Shown: in pieces, positions 7,412 to 14,789 of the stretch
How the letters are laid out: each line of letters starts with the position of its first letter
Numbering within the stretch: the first letter of the stretch is position 1
Assembly (NCBI GenBank): GCA_020845575.1
Contig: JADLFL010000009.1
Coordinates: 1 to 37,006 of the forward strand
Source: Acidobacteriota bacterium
Lineage (GTDB): Bacteria > Acidobacteriota > Vicinamibacteria > Vicinamibacterales > Vicinamibacteraceae
Direction: 5' to 3'
Length of the DNA stretch: 37,006 bases
Made by a program: the position numbers and the translations under genes
The notes under the pieces: generated by a model
Database searches by the model: none
What the model saw: only the letters and a program-made list of their open reading frames with translations
What the model was told of the DNA's origin: nothing

Positions 7412-7659
7412 ACGTCCAGACGATTCGTCACGCAACACGCGCGTTGACCGAGCGCGAGGTCTCCGATCTGCTCGGCTTGTCGGTCGCCACGCTTCGGGCA
7501 TGGCGTCACCGCGGTCAGGGACCTCGGTTCCTGCGCCTCGGACGCGCCGTCCGCTACCTGCCGTCGGACCTGGAGGAGTTCGTCCGCGCCAGCGCCGTTG
7601 ACGCCAGCGCGGAACCGTCGGCTGATCGGCAGACCGGCATCGAGGAGTTGCGACCATGA
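7408..7659 (+). CDS. Excisionase/AlpA-like HTH_17 protein
   Basis: 83-aa protein with the typical 'REVSDLLGLSVATLRAWRHRG' type helix-turn-helix (residues about 15-34), followed by GPRFLRLGRAVRYLPSDLEEFV, the wing and terminal helix. The ATG at 7408 overlaps the previous stop, and its own TGA overlaps the integrase ATG at 7656. Two different HTH_17 proteins in front of one integrase are likely an excisionase plus a regulator; which is which cannot be told. Confidence 0.85.
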   Translation: MNVQTIRHATRALTEREVSDLLGLSVATLRAWRHRGQGPRFLRLGRAVRYLPSDLEEFVRASAVDASAEPSADRQTGIEELRP

Positions 7660-9059
7660 GCCTCTGGAAGCGGGGGCGCCAGTACTGGGCGGACTTCACG
7701 GTGGATGGCCGCCGCTACCGCAAGCGCCTCGACACGACGAACCTGCAGGATGCGAAGCGGAAAGAGCGTCAGCTCATCGAAGATGCCGGGCACGGCGCCG
7801 TGGCAACGCACGAACAGGGACCCAAGCGCCTGTTCGAAGCCGCCGACGCCTACATCGACGGGAAGCGCCTGCACTGCTCGCCACGGACCGTCGAGTTCGA
7901 GGAGGAGCGGCTCATCACGCTGAAGCGCTACTTCGGCGACGTGCCGCTCACCGCGATCACGGCGAAAGCGATTGCGGAGTACCAGCGCAAGCGCCATGAA
8001 GTCGGCAAGGCCAACCGGACGATCAACATGGACGTCGGCGTGCTGTCGCGCGTGCTCAAGTCGTGCGGCAGGTGGCGAGCGCTGGCGGACCATGTGCGCA
8101 ACCTGCCCGAACGCCAGCGACCGGTCGGGCGGGCGCTGACGCCAGAGGAGCGCAAGCGGCTCTTCGAGGCGGCGGCGTCCAATCCCGAGTGGGAGCACGT
8201 CTACTGCGCGGCGGTCGCTGCTGCCAACACGTCGATGCGGCCGGTGGAGGTCAAGCACCTCCGCCGGCGCGACGTCGACCTGGCGAAGAAGCTGCTGTAC
8301 GTCCGCCGCAGCAAGAACGAGACGAGCCATCGCGTCATCCCACTGAACGCGTCGGCGCTCGAAGCCATCACCCGGATGGTCGAACGGGCCGACCTGCTCG
8401 GCCACACCGAACCCAACCACTACCTCTGGCCCGCCTGCCAGTGGGGCCGCTACGACCCGACGCAGCCGATGCTGAAGTGGGACACGGCCTGGCGGGCGCT
8501 CCGCGATGCTGCCGGCCTGCCCAGGTTCCGGTTCCACGACCTCCGGCACACGGTCATCACGGAGCTCGCGGAGCTGGGCGTGGCCGACCATGTCCTGGAG
8601 TCGATCAGCGGGCACCTGTCGCGCCGGATGCTGGAGCACTACTCGCACATCCGCATCGACGCGAAGCGGCAGGCGCTCGACGCGCTGGACGAATCGCGCC
8701 GAGACGTCCACAATGACGGCGGCAGTGGAGACGCGGCAGCGACGACCGGCGACGCCCAGCAACCACCCGAGAGGAGCGGAGATGTTCCGCTCCTGGTGGC
8801 GCTTTCGGAGAGCCTCACGTCACAGTCACGTCACAGTTTGCATTTGGCGGGATCTCCGCCCTCCGCTAAACTGTTGATTCCAGTCGATCGGAGAGAGGGC
8901 CGAGTGGCTGAAGGCGCACGCTTGGAAAGCGTGTGTAGGGGAAACCCTACCGTGGGTTCGAATCCCACTCTCTCCGCCAACCCTTACTCCGACAACCTCC
9001 GACAACACCCGAACATTCCCGGTTTTCATGGCGCTTTTGTGGTTCCCTTTGTACGATAA
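7656..9059 (+). CDS. Tyrosine integrase whose frame runs through tRNA-Ser
   Basis: Site-specific tyrosine recombinase. An N-terminal Arm-like domain (YWADFTVDGRRYRKRLDTTN) and SAM-like core-binding domain precede the catalytic domain. Catalytic residues seen: R in NTSMRPVEVKHL, K in SKNETSHRVIPL, HDLRHT, H in ISGHLSRRM and the Tyr in LEHYSHI. The recognisable enzyme ends near ALDALDESRR (about residue 350, base 8705). The open frame goes on for about 117 codons, through a tandem repeat, the probable tRNA promoter and the whole tRNA-Ser gene, to 9059. The tail (for example VAEGARLESVCRGNPTVGSNPT) is simply translated tRNA. Either the original stop was lost at integration or the att site lies in the 3' end of the gene. 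Confidence 0.88.
   Translation: MSLWKRGRQYWADFTVDGRRYRKRLDTTNLQDAKRKERQLIEDAGHGAVATHEQGPKRLFEAADAYIDGKRLHCSPRTVEFEEERLITLKRYFGDVPLTAITAKAIAEYQRKRHEVGKANRTINMDVGVLSRVLKSCGRWRALADHVRNLPERQRPVGRALTPEERKRLFEAAASNPEWEHVYCAAVAAANTSMRPVEVKHLRRRDVDLAKKLLYVRRSKNETSHRVIPLNASALEAITRMVERADLLGHTEPNHYLWPACQWGRYDPTQPMLKWDTAWRALRDAAGLPRFRFHDLRHTVITELAELGVADHVLESISGHLSRRMLEHYSHIRIDAKRQALDALDESRRDVHNDGGSGDAAATTGDAQQPPERSGDVPLLVALSESLTSQSRHSLHLAGSPPSAKLLIPVDRREGRVAEGARLESVCRGNPTVGSNPTLSANPYSDNLRQHPNIPGFHGAFVVPFVR
8815..8836. repeat. Tandem 11-bp repeat next to integrase end
   Basis: TCACGTCACAG occurs twice in perfect tandem (8815-8825 and 8826-8836), between the integrase catalytic domain and the tRNA. Short direct repeats beside att sites are often integrase arm-type sites; that role is inferred. 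Confidence 0.6.
8843..8872 (+). promoter_or_regulatory. Possible tRNA-Ser promoter
   Basis: TTTGGC (8843-8848) and TAAACT (8867-8872) are spaced by 18 bp and would start RNA near 8879, eleven bases before the tRNA. The match is modest. If right, host sequence begins at or before this point, which limits how far the left element can extend. A GGCGG/CCGCC hairpin (8846-8860) overlaps it. Confidence 0.35.
8890..8979 (+). tRNA. tRNA-Ser (anticodon GGA)
   Basis: A complete serine tRNA with encoded CCA. Acceptor stem GGAGAGA (8890-8896) pairs with TCTCTCC (8969-8975); G8976 is the discriminator and CCA is 8977-8979. Anticodon stem CACGC/GCGTG encloses the loop TTGGAAA with anticodon GGA (8924-8926). 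A long class II variable arm (GTAGGG-GAAA-CCCTAC) and T arm (GTGGG-TTCGAAT-CCCAC) are intact. Its last 14 bases are the attL core of the element downstream, so integration leaves it functional. Confidence 0.97.
8966..8979 (+). other. attL core of the tRNA-Ser element
   Basis: CACTCTCTCCGCCA, the end of the tRNA-Ser gene including CCA, identical to 14883-14896. The bases on either side differ, so the exact core is 14 bp. Confidence 0.88.
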
Positions 9060-9074
9060 CGTGCGACGGGAAGC

Positions 9075-9127
9075 GGGGGCATCCTAAGGAATCAGGGGCA
9101 CGTTCGGGGGCACGCGTGACGCGGTGC
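9075..9127. repeat. Left-end GGGGGCA repeats and dyad
   Basis: Three same-strand copies: GGGGGCA (9075-9081), GGGGCACG (9095-9102) and GGGGGCACGCG (9106-9116). The last also forms an imperfect dyad with CGCGGTGCCCC just downstream. The same words recur at the right end of the element (14790-14812). Probable integrase arm-type or excisionase sites; the dyad may control the integrase at 9171. Confidence 0.6.
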
Positions 9128-9170
9128 CCCGCGTGGCCGGTTCGCATGCCCCCATCGGAGGGAATCGCGA

Positions 9171-10442
9171 ATGCCACTCACAGACGCGAAGGTGCGGAAC
9201 GCCAAGCCGAAGGCCAAGCCGTACAAGCTCAGCGACGGGCACGGGCTCTATCTCGAAGTGATGCCGACGGGCTCCCGGTTGTGGCGAGCCAAGTACCGCA
9301 TCCACGGCAAGGAACGGCGCATCTCGTTCGGGGCGTACTTGCCCGACGGCAAGGGCGTGAGCCTGGCCGAAGCTCGCGAGAAGTGCACCGCCGCGCGGGC
9401 GCTGAAGCGGGACGGCGTCGACCCCGTGCAGGCGCGCCGGCAGGAGCGCACCGACGCAGCAACGGAAGCCCGCGACACGTTGCGCCGGCTCGCGGCCGAG
9501 TGGCTGGCGAACGAGGCCCGCCAGAAGGGCTGGACGGCCGACTATCAGCACGACGTCGAGCGGAGTCTCGAACTCTACGTCTACCCGAAGCTCGGCGATC
9601 AGCCTGTCCGGAGCATCACGCCGCGCGAGTTGATCGACACGCTGAACGCGGTGCTCGACACGAAGGACGCGAAGGGCAAGAAGCCCGGCGCGCGTCTCGA
9701 AACCGTACGCCGTCTGCGCCAGCGGCTCGACGGCATCTTCACGTATGCCCTGCTCTGCGAACGGCTCGACACGAACCCGGCACACGGCCTGCGGCGCGCG
9801 TTCACGGCACCGAAGGCCACGCCCATGCCGGCGCTGCTCGAATCGGAGTTGCCCGGCCTGCTCGCGAAGGTGGCCGAGCGGGGGCAAGGCTCACTCATCG
9901 AAGGGGGCGTGTGGCTGCTCTGCCTGACGGCCGTTCGCACTGGTGAACTGCGGGCCGCGCAGTGGTCGGAGATTGACTGGGAACAGCGACTCTGGCGCAT
10001 CCCGGCCGAGCGCATGAAGAAACGCCGCGAACACCTCGTGCCGCTCAGCACGCAAGCACTCGACATCCTCGCACGGCTGCGCGAGCGCACCGGGCACACG
10101 GCGTACCTGTTTCCCCATCGGAGCGACGACACGCGCCACCTGTCGGAGAACTCGATTCTCTATGCCATCTGGCGCGCCGGCTTCAAAGGTCGGGCGAGCG
10201 GGCACGGGTTCCGTTCGACGTTCAGCACGGCCGCGAACGAGCACGGGAAGCCTGCCGACGTCGTCGAGGCCATCTTGGCGCACGTCAGCACGAACAAGAC
10301 GCGAGCGGCGTACAACCGCGCGTTGTATCTCGAACAGCGCCGGCAGGTCTTGCAGTGGTGGGCCGACCGCATCGACGCGATGACCACGCAGCAGAGCGCG
10401 AAGGTGCTGACGTTCCCTGAACCGGAGCGGGCATCGGCGTGA
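9171..10442 (+). CDS. P4-type tyrosine integrase
   Basis: 423-aa integrase that inserts the element at tRNA-Ser. The N-terminal DUF4102 Arm domain is clear (MPLTDAKVRNAKPKAKPYKL, then SDGHGLYLEVMPTGSRLWR). A core-binding domain follows, then the catalytic domain: R in LTAVRTGELRAAQW, K/R region MKKRREHLVPLS, HGFRSTFST, H in ILAHVSTNKT and the Tyr in RAAYNRALY. GGAGGG precedes the ATG at 9171 by about nine bases. It follows the tRNA directly and its TGA overlaps the GTG of the next gene, an unknown protein that may be a partner. Length is normal for P4-like integrases. Confidence 0.96.
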   Translation: MPLTDAKVRNAKPKAKPYKLSDGHGLYLEVMPTGSRLWRAKYRIHGKERRISFGAYLPDGKGVSLAEAREKCTAARALKRDGVDPVQARRQERTDAATEARDTLRRLAAEWLANEARQKGWTADYQHDVERSLELYVYPKLGDQPVRSITPRELIDTLNAVLDTKDAKGKKPGARLETVRRLRQRLDGIFTYALLCERLDTNPAHGLRRAFTAPKATPMPALLESELPGLLAKVAERGQGSLIEGGVWLLCLTAVRTGELRAAQWSEIDWEQRLWRIPAERMKKRREHLVPLSTQALDILARLRERTGHTAYLFPHRSDDTRHLSENSILYAIWRAGFKGRASGHGFRSTFSTAANEHGKPADVVEAILAHVSTNKTRAAYNRALYLEQRRQVLQWWADRIDAMTTQQSAKVLTFPEPERASA

Positions 10443-11191
10443 GTGAACGCCTGTCCTTCGACGACGTCGGGCACCTGTGGCTCGTCGCTCCGATCGACGA
10501 ACGGCGCGCGGCGTTCGTGCGGCTCGTCGAGTTCGCGGCCGGTATGCGTGACACGCGGCCGACGTGGGATGACCTGCTCGACATTGGCACCGTCGGCCAG
10601 CAGTGGCGCGACGAAGTCGGCGAGGACGATGCACGCGGGCAGACGTTGCGGCGGGCCGTCCTGGCGGCGTGCGGGCGCAGCACGGGCAAGCGAGGGCCGC
10701 GCGCGTTGCTCGGCGCCGATGCTCGCGCGGCGTACCGCGACGTCATCACCCGGCAGACGCTCGCGTGGTTGCTGGTCGACGTCGCGAACTTCCGCGCGGC
10801 GTGCGACGTGCTCGCCGAGTTGCACGCCGTCGCGCGTGACTCACGGGCCAACCTGCCCGACGGCGCGTGGCGTGCGGCCGTGGCTGACATCGAGCCTGAG
10901 GTCACAAGCAAGCGTCTCCAGAACGCGTACAGCGGCCTCACAATGGACACGGCCGCGCCGTGGCCGTCACGCTTCCTCACCGACTGTCTCGCTGCCGACA
11001 GCGAACTGAACGAGGCCCTGAGCGTGCTCGGGCTCGTCGTCGATGCCTGGTTGCCCCGGTTCCGCGCGTTCACGCCGACGGCGCCGAACGAGGCGCTGAC
11101 ACCGGCTCGTGCGCGCGAAGGCGGATTGCCGTTGGACGCGTCGACGTGGCTCGGCCGTCGCGTCATGGAGATCGACGTTCGGCGCCGATAG
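10439..11191 (+). CDS. Unknown protein coupled to the P4-type integrase
   Basis: 250 aa, not recognised. It starts with GTG at 10439 inside the integrase stop (GTGA), so it is made only with the integrase. It looks soluble, mostly helical and acidic in its first part (SFDDVGHLWLVAPIDERRAAF), then basic around STGKRGPRALLGADARAAYR. No motif for a nuclease, helicase or HTH is apparent. The coupling suggests a role in integration, excision or control of them; this is inference from position. Confidence 0.72.
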   Translation: MSERLSFDDVGHLWLVAPIDERRAAFVRLVEFAAGMRDTRPTWDDLLDIGTVGQQWRDEVGEDDARGQTLRRAVLAACGRSTGKRGPRALLGADARAAYRDVITRQTLAWLLVDVANFRAACDVLAELHAVARDSRANLPDGAWRAAVADIEPEVTSKRLQNAYSGLTMDTAAPWPSRFLTDCLAADSELNEALSVLGLVVDAWLPRFRAFTPTAPNEALTPARAREGGLPLDASTWLGRRVMEIDVRRR

Positions 11192-11446
11192 TGGACGCCG
11201 TAGCAGCCACACTCAGACACGCGTTCGCTCAGAATCTCGCGTCATTCCGAGCACTTCACACCATGACGGCACGGGCACAAGTGCCACGATGCCCCCGAAG
11301 ATGCCCCATAGAGCCACGGGCACCGGCCAAGCCGCGACATGCGCGCGGTGAGCCGGCAACCGTGGTGCGGGCGAGCGGCGGCCGTTACATCGGGGAGGAG
11401 CGTCAACAGCAACCCGGCCAACGGCGCGCACGCTCGCCAACCTCGA

Positions 11447-12205
11447 TCAGTGGATCGTGCCGAGCAACCGGGTCAGATCGTCCTGAATCGCGCGGATGGC
11501 CTGCGGGTCACGCACGTTCTGCGCGACAGACACCCGCAGGGCCTCGAACAGGGCTCCGGCCTGCTCCAACGTGATGTGCGTTTGCAGCCAGATTTCACGC
11601 CGGCTCTCGGCCTCACAGAGCTTGCGACGACGCTGCATGACCTCGTGCAGTTCATCCCATGCGACCTTGGACGCGGTGCCCTGTTCGATGAGGGCATCCA
11701 TTGCGGCGGCACGCGCGGCCTGGTCGGTGGGCGTTGCGGCCTTGAACGCCTCCCACGCGGCGCGGACACGGGGCCACACGGCTGAAGCGGGTGTGTCCGG
11801 CATCCCGGCGAGGATGTCGCCTGCGTGAACGTCGCAAAGGCCGATTTCGGTGCGGAGCGCCAGCAGTTCGCGATCGGCGAGCGCCTGGCTCAACTTCCCG
11901 GCCATCTGTGGCGGCAACACCGACGAATGGCGGCCGTCCTTCCATGCGGGTGACTCCGGGCCTCGAAGGCTCGCGCCACCGTGATTGCGGCAGCGCGTCC
12001 GGCCGGCGACGGGTGCCCGCCGACACGGCGTTCCAGCGCGCGTCTTGGCACCACAGCGGCGTGCATGGGGTCGCTCGCCCTGCATGGGGTCAGTCGTGAG
12101 CGCGCGGGCCTCCTGTGACTGGCGCTCGACGAGCTTCGGCGTGTGGGCATCGGCAAGGCGATCGTGCTCAGCCTGGCGTCGTCGTACTGCGTCTCGCTTG
12201 GACAT
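11447..12205 (-). CDS. HGGxSTG-type zinc-motif protein
   Basis: 252 aa. Residues about 50-85 have CGAKTRAGTPCRRAPVAGRTRC then RNHGGASLRGPE. This Cys-Cys-Cys-His arrangement is the HGGxSTG motif found in many phage and integrative-element proteins, some beside or related to small terminase proteins. The motif is slightly off (HGGASLRGPE). The C-terminal half is helical (ELHEVMQRRRKLCEAES, then ITLEQAGALFEALRVSV). AGGGG about nine bases upstream of the ATG at 12205 lies within the end of the upstream gene; the gap is five bases, so this is the last gene of the minus-strand operon. Function unproven; DNA recognition for packaging or replication is one possibility. Confidence 0.78.
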   Translation of the reverse strand: MSKRDAVRRRQAEHDRLADAHTPKLVERQSQEARALTTDPMQGERPHARRCGAKTRAGTPCRRAPVAGRTRCRNHGGASLRGPESPAWKDGRHSSVLPPQMAGKLSQALADRELLALRTEIGLCDVHAGDILAGMPDTPASAVWPRVRAAWEAFKAATPTDQAARAAAMDALIEQGTASKVAWDELHEVMQRRRKLCEAESRREIWLQTHITLEQAGALFEALRVSVAQNVRDPQAIRAIQDDLTRLLGTIH

Positions 12206-12210
12206 CGGTT

Positions 12211-12954
12211 CTACCCCTTGTACTGTACCGGGTACACGCTGAGCGCCGGTGCCGTGGGCACGGTGCCGACCTTCGCGACCGCCTCGGCGGCGGCGATGAC
12301 CTGGCGGAGGAAGCTCAGGGCGGCGTTCGTCGGACTCTCATACCCGGCAACCCTTTCGCGCACGCGCCGCGCGATGTCGTCGACGAAAGACGGGCTCGTC
12401 ACGTCGATCGGCAACCCACTCAACGAGGGCCGACTCAGCCACGCGTCGAACGTGTCCCGGTCCATGCCACTGTCGGCAGCGGCGATCACCCGAAGTTGGG
12501 CCTCACCCGGCTTCATCCGGCCGAGCGCCTTGCGGATCTCCCCGCGCCGAAGCTCCAGCACCAGCGCGGCGGCCACGTCCTGTGGCTGCTGTGGCTGCAT
12601 GGCGGCGTGCGCCGCGCTCTCGACGTCGAGATCCAATTCCTGCTCGACCTTGCCGGCCGCGCGGAGAGCCACTTGCAGCGGGCGGCGATGGTTCTCCGTC
12701 CAGCGCGTGATGACATGCTCCGAGCGGTAGACCAGCGCGTCGTGCCACGCGCCTTGCGTACCCGCGTGGATGCCAGCGCGAAGGGACGCGATGTGCGGCG
12801 CAATGCGCGCGGTCACAGCGCCCGCCGCGTCGAGCCGTTTCTCGATCAAGTGCGCGACAGTGAGGGCGTGATTTGCGCTTCGGTACAAGTCCCGCGCGAA
12901 CTCGGTTTCAACGGGCGGTCGATCGACCGTTTCGGGCGTGTCGAAGTTGGGCAT
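12211..12954 (-). CDS. Unknown 247-aa helical protein of the element
   Basis: Not recognised. MPNFDTPETVDRPPVETEFA starts at the ATG on 12954, with AAAGGAAG seven to eight bases upstream; a longer open frame upstream is chance. The sequence is almost all helical, with heptad-like stretches (YRSANHALTVAHLIEKRLDA and NAALSFLRQVIAAAEAVAKV) and a Gln-rich patch near the middle (MQPQQPQDVAAAL). No catalytic motif is visible. It is followed after five bases by the HGGxSTG gene and preceded by two short genes with the same kind of ribosome site. A scaffold or DNA-structuring role is conceivable but unsupported. Confidence 0.75.
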   Translation of the reverse strand: MPNFDTPETVDRPPVETEFARDLYRSANHALTVAHLIEKRLDAAGAVTARIAPHIASLRAGIHAGTQGAWHDALVYRSEHVITRWTENHRRPLQVALRAAGKVEQELDLDVESAAHAAMQPQQPQDVAAALVLELRRGEIRKALGRMKPGEAQLRVIAAADSGMDRDTFDAWLSRPSLSGLPIDVTSPSFVDDIARRVRERVAGYESPTNAALSFLRQVIAAAEAVAKVGTVPTAPALSVYPVQYKG

Positions 12955-12986
12955 GATGCTTCCTTTCAGAGAAGAAGTAAGAGGGT

Positions 12987-13277
12987 TTACCCGCGCGAAC
13001 GCGCGGCGTGACGGGCCTCGACGGCAATGGTTTCGCCGAGCACCTGGGCAAGGTAGTTGGCGGCGAGGTCCGGCGCATTCAGCCGTCGATGGAGTAGATC
13101 GATCGCCTCGTCCGCGAGTGTCGGACGCGCTCGATCGCCCGCTTCGAGCGCGGCGACCACGCAAGCGACGGGGCCGGCGAGATCGGCATCGGTGAGGGTC
13201 TTCTGATGTGGCGCGACGATCGCGGAAATCCGCGCGAGCGCCACGCGCGTCGGTTCGTTCACCTGTACGTCGTTCAT
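12987..13277 (-). CDS. Small helical protein, paralog of the 85-aa gene upstream
   Basis: 96 aa, not recognised. AAAGG lies eight bases before the ATG at 13277. Its second half (LAGPVACVVAALEAGDR, then LNAPDLAANYLAQVLGETIAVEA) aligns by eye with the neighbour at 13296-13553 (LVSPIRELSEALASGHR, then NTSDPLALDIGSRVLAETEHVA). The shared pattern is ALxxGxR, N-x-x-D-x-LA and VLxET. The pair looks like a tandem duplication of a small helical module. Confidence 0.7.
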   Translation of the reverse strand: MNDVQVNEPTRVALARISAIVAPHQKTLTDADLAGPVACVVAALEAGDRARPTLADEAIDLLHRRLNAPDLAANYLAQVLGETIAVEARHAARSRG

Positions 13278-13295
13278 CGTTCGTGCCTTTCGAGG

Positions 13296-13553
13296 TCAGA
13301 GCGAACGAGCGACGTGCTCGGTTTCGGCGAGGACGCGACTCCCGATGTCGAGCGCGAGCGGATCGCTCGTGTTTCGCAGAGCGGTGCGGAGCGTGGCGGC
13401 GGCGATCGCGAGGTGCCCGCGATGCCCGCTGGCGAGGGCCTCGGACAGTTCGCGGATCGGGGAGACAAGACCGGCAGCGGCGAGGGCGCTCGTGTGCGGC
13501 GTGGTCCACGAGTCGATCAGCCGGACGGCGAGTTTCTGGTGTTCGTTCGTCAT
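13296..13553 (-). CDS. Small helical protein, paralog of the 96-aa gene
   Basis: 85 aa, not recognised. GAAAGGCAAG precedes the ATG at 13553 with normal spacing, and the leader (CTGAAAGGCA) is nearly the same as that of the 247-aa gene (CTGAAAGGAA). The protein is all-helical and shares the ALxxGxR and VLxET pattern with its downstream neighbour. It sits between that gene and the SSB-tail gene, so it belongs to the same operon. Confidence 0.7.
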   Translation of the reverse strand: MTNEHQKLAVRLIDSWTTPHTSALAAAGLVSPIRELSEALASGHRGHLAIAAATLRTALRNTSDPLALDIGSRVLAETEHVARSL

Positions 13554-13615
13554 GGTGTTCTTGCCTTTCAGAGGCGCGTCGTCGCGCCGGTTGTGTAGCT
13601 TTCCGGTTACGATTC

Positions 13616-14197
13616 TCAGAACGGGACGTCGTCATCGGGGATCGGCGTGTTGTCCTCGATGTCGTCGTCGCCGGGCTCGCGCGCGCGAACCGGAGGACGG
13701 CGGTCGGCGAGTGACGCCACACGAGGCACCTCTGACGCACGGTCGATCGTGATCACCCGCTGCTTGCGCCGGGTCGGCGTCCCGTCGTCGTCCGTGATCT
13801 GCACGAGGGTCACGCGAACGACGCGCCCGGCGGCGTGCCGCGCGTCAGGGATCGCCGTCGAGACGGCATGAAGCCGCTGGCCGTCGAGAATCACGCCGCG
13901 TCGACCGAGGCCCTCGAACTCGGCCCACAGCACCGGACGCTCACGACGAACCCATCGCGCCGAACCAGACGCGAAGTCCCGCATGCTCACCCGCTGCTCG
14001 GTGATGGCCGTCACGCGGCCTACGAGCCCGCCTGCGGGCACATCGGCGTTCTGGAGGTATCGCGGGCCGCCCGACTGCCGTTCGGCCTTGAGACGGGCTT
14101 CCCACGTGCCCCACGACGTCAGCGGCGCGCCTGGTGTCCGATCGTCGTCGTCACGCGGACGCGGTTCGTCGTCTTCCAACTTCGGTTTCGTCGTCAT
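13616..14197 (-). CDS. Protein with SSB-type acidic C-terminal tip
   Basis: 193 aa. The C-terminus is an acidic tail ending in IEDNTPIPDDDVPF, almost exactly the DDDIPF tip by which bacterial single-strand DNA-binding proteins recruit replication and repair enzymes. Residues about 55-145 (GGLVGRVTAITEQRVSM, WAEFEGLGRRGVILDGQRL, GRVVRVTLVQITDDDG) are strand-rich and could be an OB fold, but do not read as a standard SSB core. The N-terminus is charged and disordered (PKLEDDEPRPRDDDDRTPG). It is the first gene of the four-gene-plus operon and its ATG at 14197 lies in a repeat copy. Likely a divergent element-encoded SSB or a mimic that binds host SSB partners. Confidence 0.75.
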   Translation of the reverse strand: MTTKPKLEDDEPRPRDDDDRTPGAPLTSWGTWEARLKAERQSGGPRYLQNADVPAGGLVGRVTAITEQRVSMRDFASGSARWVRRERPVLWAEFEGLGRRGVILDGQRLHAVSTAIPDARHAAGRVVRVTLVQITDDDGTPTRRKQRVITIDRASEVPRVASLADRRPPVRAREPGDDDIEDNTPIPDDDVPF

Positions 14198-14406
14198 GTC
14201 CTACGTCCTACCTGTCACGGTCACTGCCCTACTGCCCTCGGTCCTCATGTCCTACGTCCTACCCGCCTCGACTAATGGCCTCGTGTCACGCCTACTGCCT
14301 CGACCCGTGCCCTCCTGCCTCGTTCCTCGGTCCTTGTCCTTGAACAAGATCTAAGGACGTTGGTGGAGGACGGTGGACATAGGTCGTGGACATAGGACAT
14401 AGGACA
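14194..14406. repeat. Repeat cluster, possible origin or control region
   Basis: A 19-bp word, TCATGTCCTACGTCCTACC, occurs at 14194-14212 and 14245-14263 (period 51 bp), with degenerate CTACTGCC and CCTCGG units around it. At 14370-14406 the inverted kind appears: GGACATAGG, then GGACATAGGACATAGGACATG. The cluster fills the whole gap between the SSB-tail gene and the AlpA-like gene. Iteron-like spacing next to an SSB-like gene suggests a replication origin or a regulator-binding array; it may also be a dispersed intergenic repeat. Confidence 0.6.
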
Positions 14407-14411
14407 TGCCC

Positions 14412-14654
14412 CTACGCGGCCTCCGGAGGGTTGGCTTCGGCACGCGCTCCGCTCGTCGGCCGAGACTCGATCCACGCGCGAACGTCCTGGGCGCGCCATG
14501 CACGCGCGCGGGAGCCGATCGCCACAGGACGTGGGAACTCGCCGTCGCGAATGCGCTGATAGAGGGTCGACGGAGAGACGCCGATAAGGTCGAGAACGGC
14601 CGGCAGTCGGAGCAACGCCGGCATGGGACGGGGTGCGGTAGCGGGCTGAGACAT
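14412..14654 (-). CDS. AlpA-like regulator / excisionase
   Basis: 80-aa protein of the AlpA/HTH_17 family: PALLRLPAVLDLIGVSPSTL then YQRIRDGEFPRPVAIGSRARAWRAQDVRAWIESR. These are the usual helix-turn-helix, wing and terminal helix. In P4-type islands AlpA proteins activate integrase or act as excisionases. The ATG at 14654 is chosen; a TTG at 14672 would add six residues. It lies 230 bases inside attR, reading toward the repeat cluster and the minus-strand operon. Confidence 0.9.
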   Translation of the reverse strand: MSQPATAPRPMPALLRLPAVLDLIGVSPSTLYQRIRDGEFPRPVAIGSRARAWRAQDVRAWIESRPTSGARAEANPPEAA

Positions 14655-14789
14655 ACGAGCATCGTCGGGCAACGACGCGGCGTGTCTGTCCCGACGTTTC
14701 GCGCGGAACTACGGGATGCGGGGCACGGTGCCTGGCGCTACTCGCGCGCGAGCCCGTCGGCGGGCGTTCCGGGCCAACGTCGAGCACCT

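Noticed and set aside
12115..13011. 298-codon plus-strand frame in the tRNA-Ser element
   Set aside because: Antisense to two genes with good ribosome sites; composition not protein-like.
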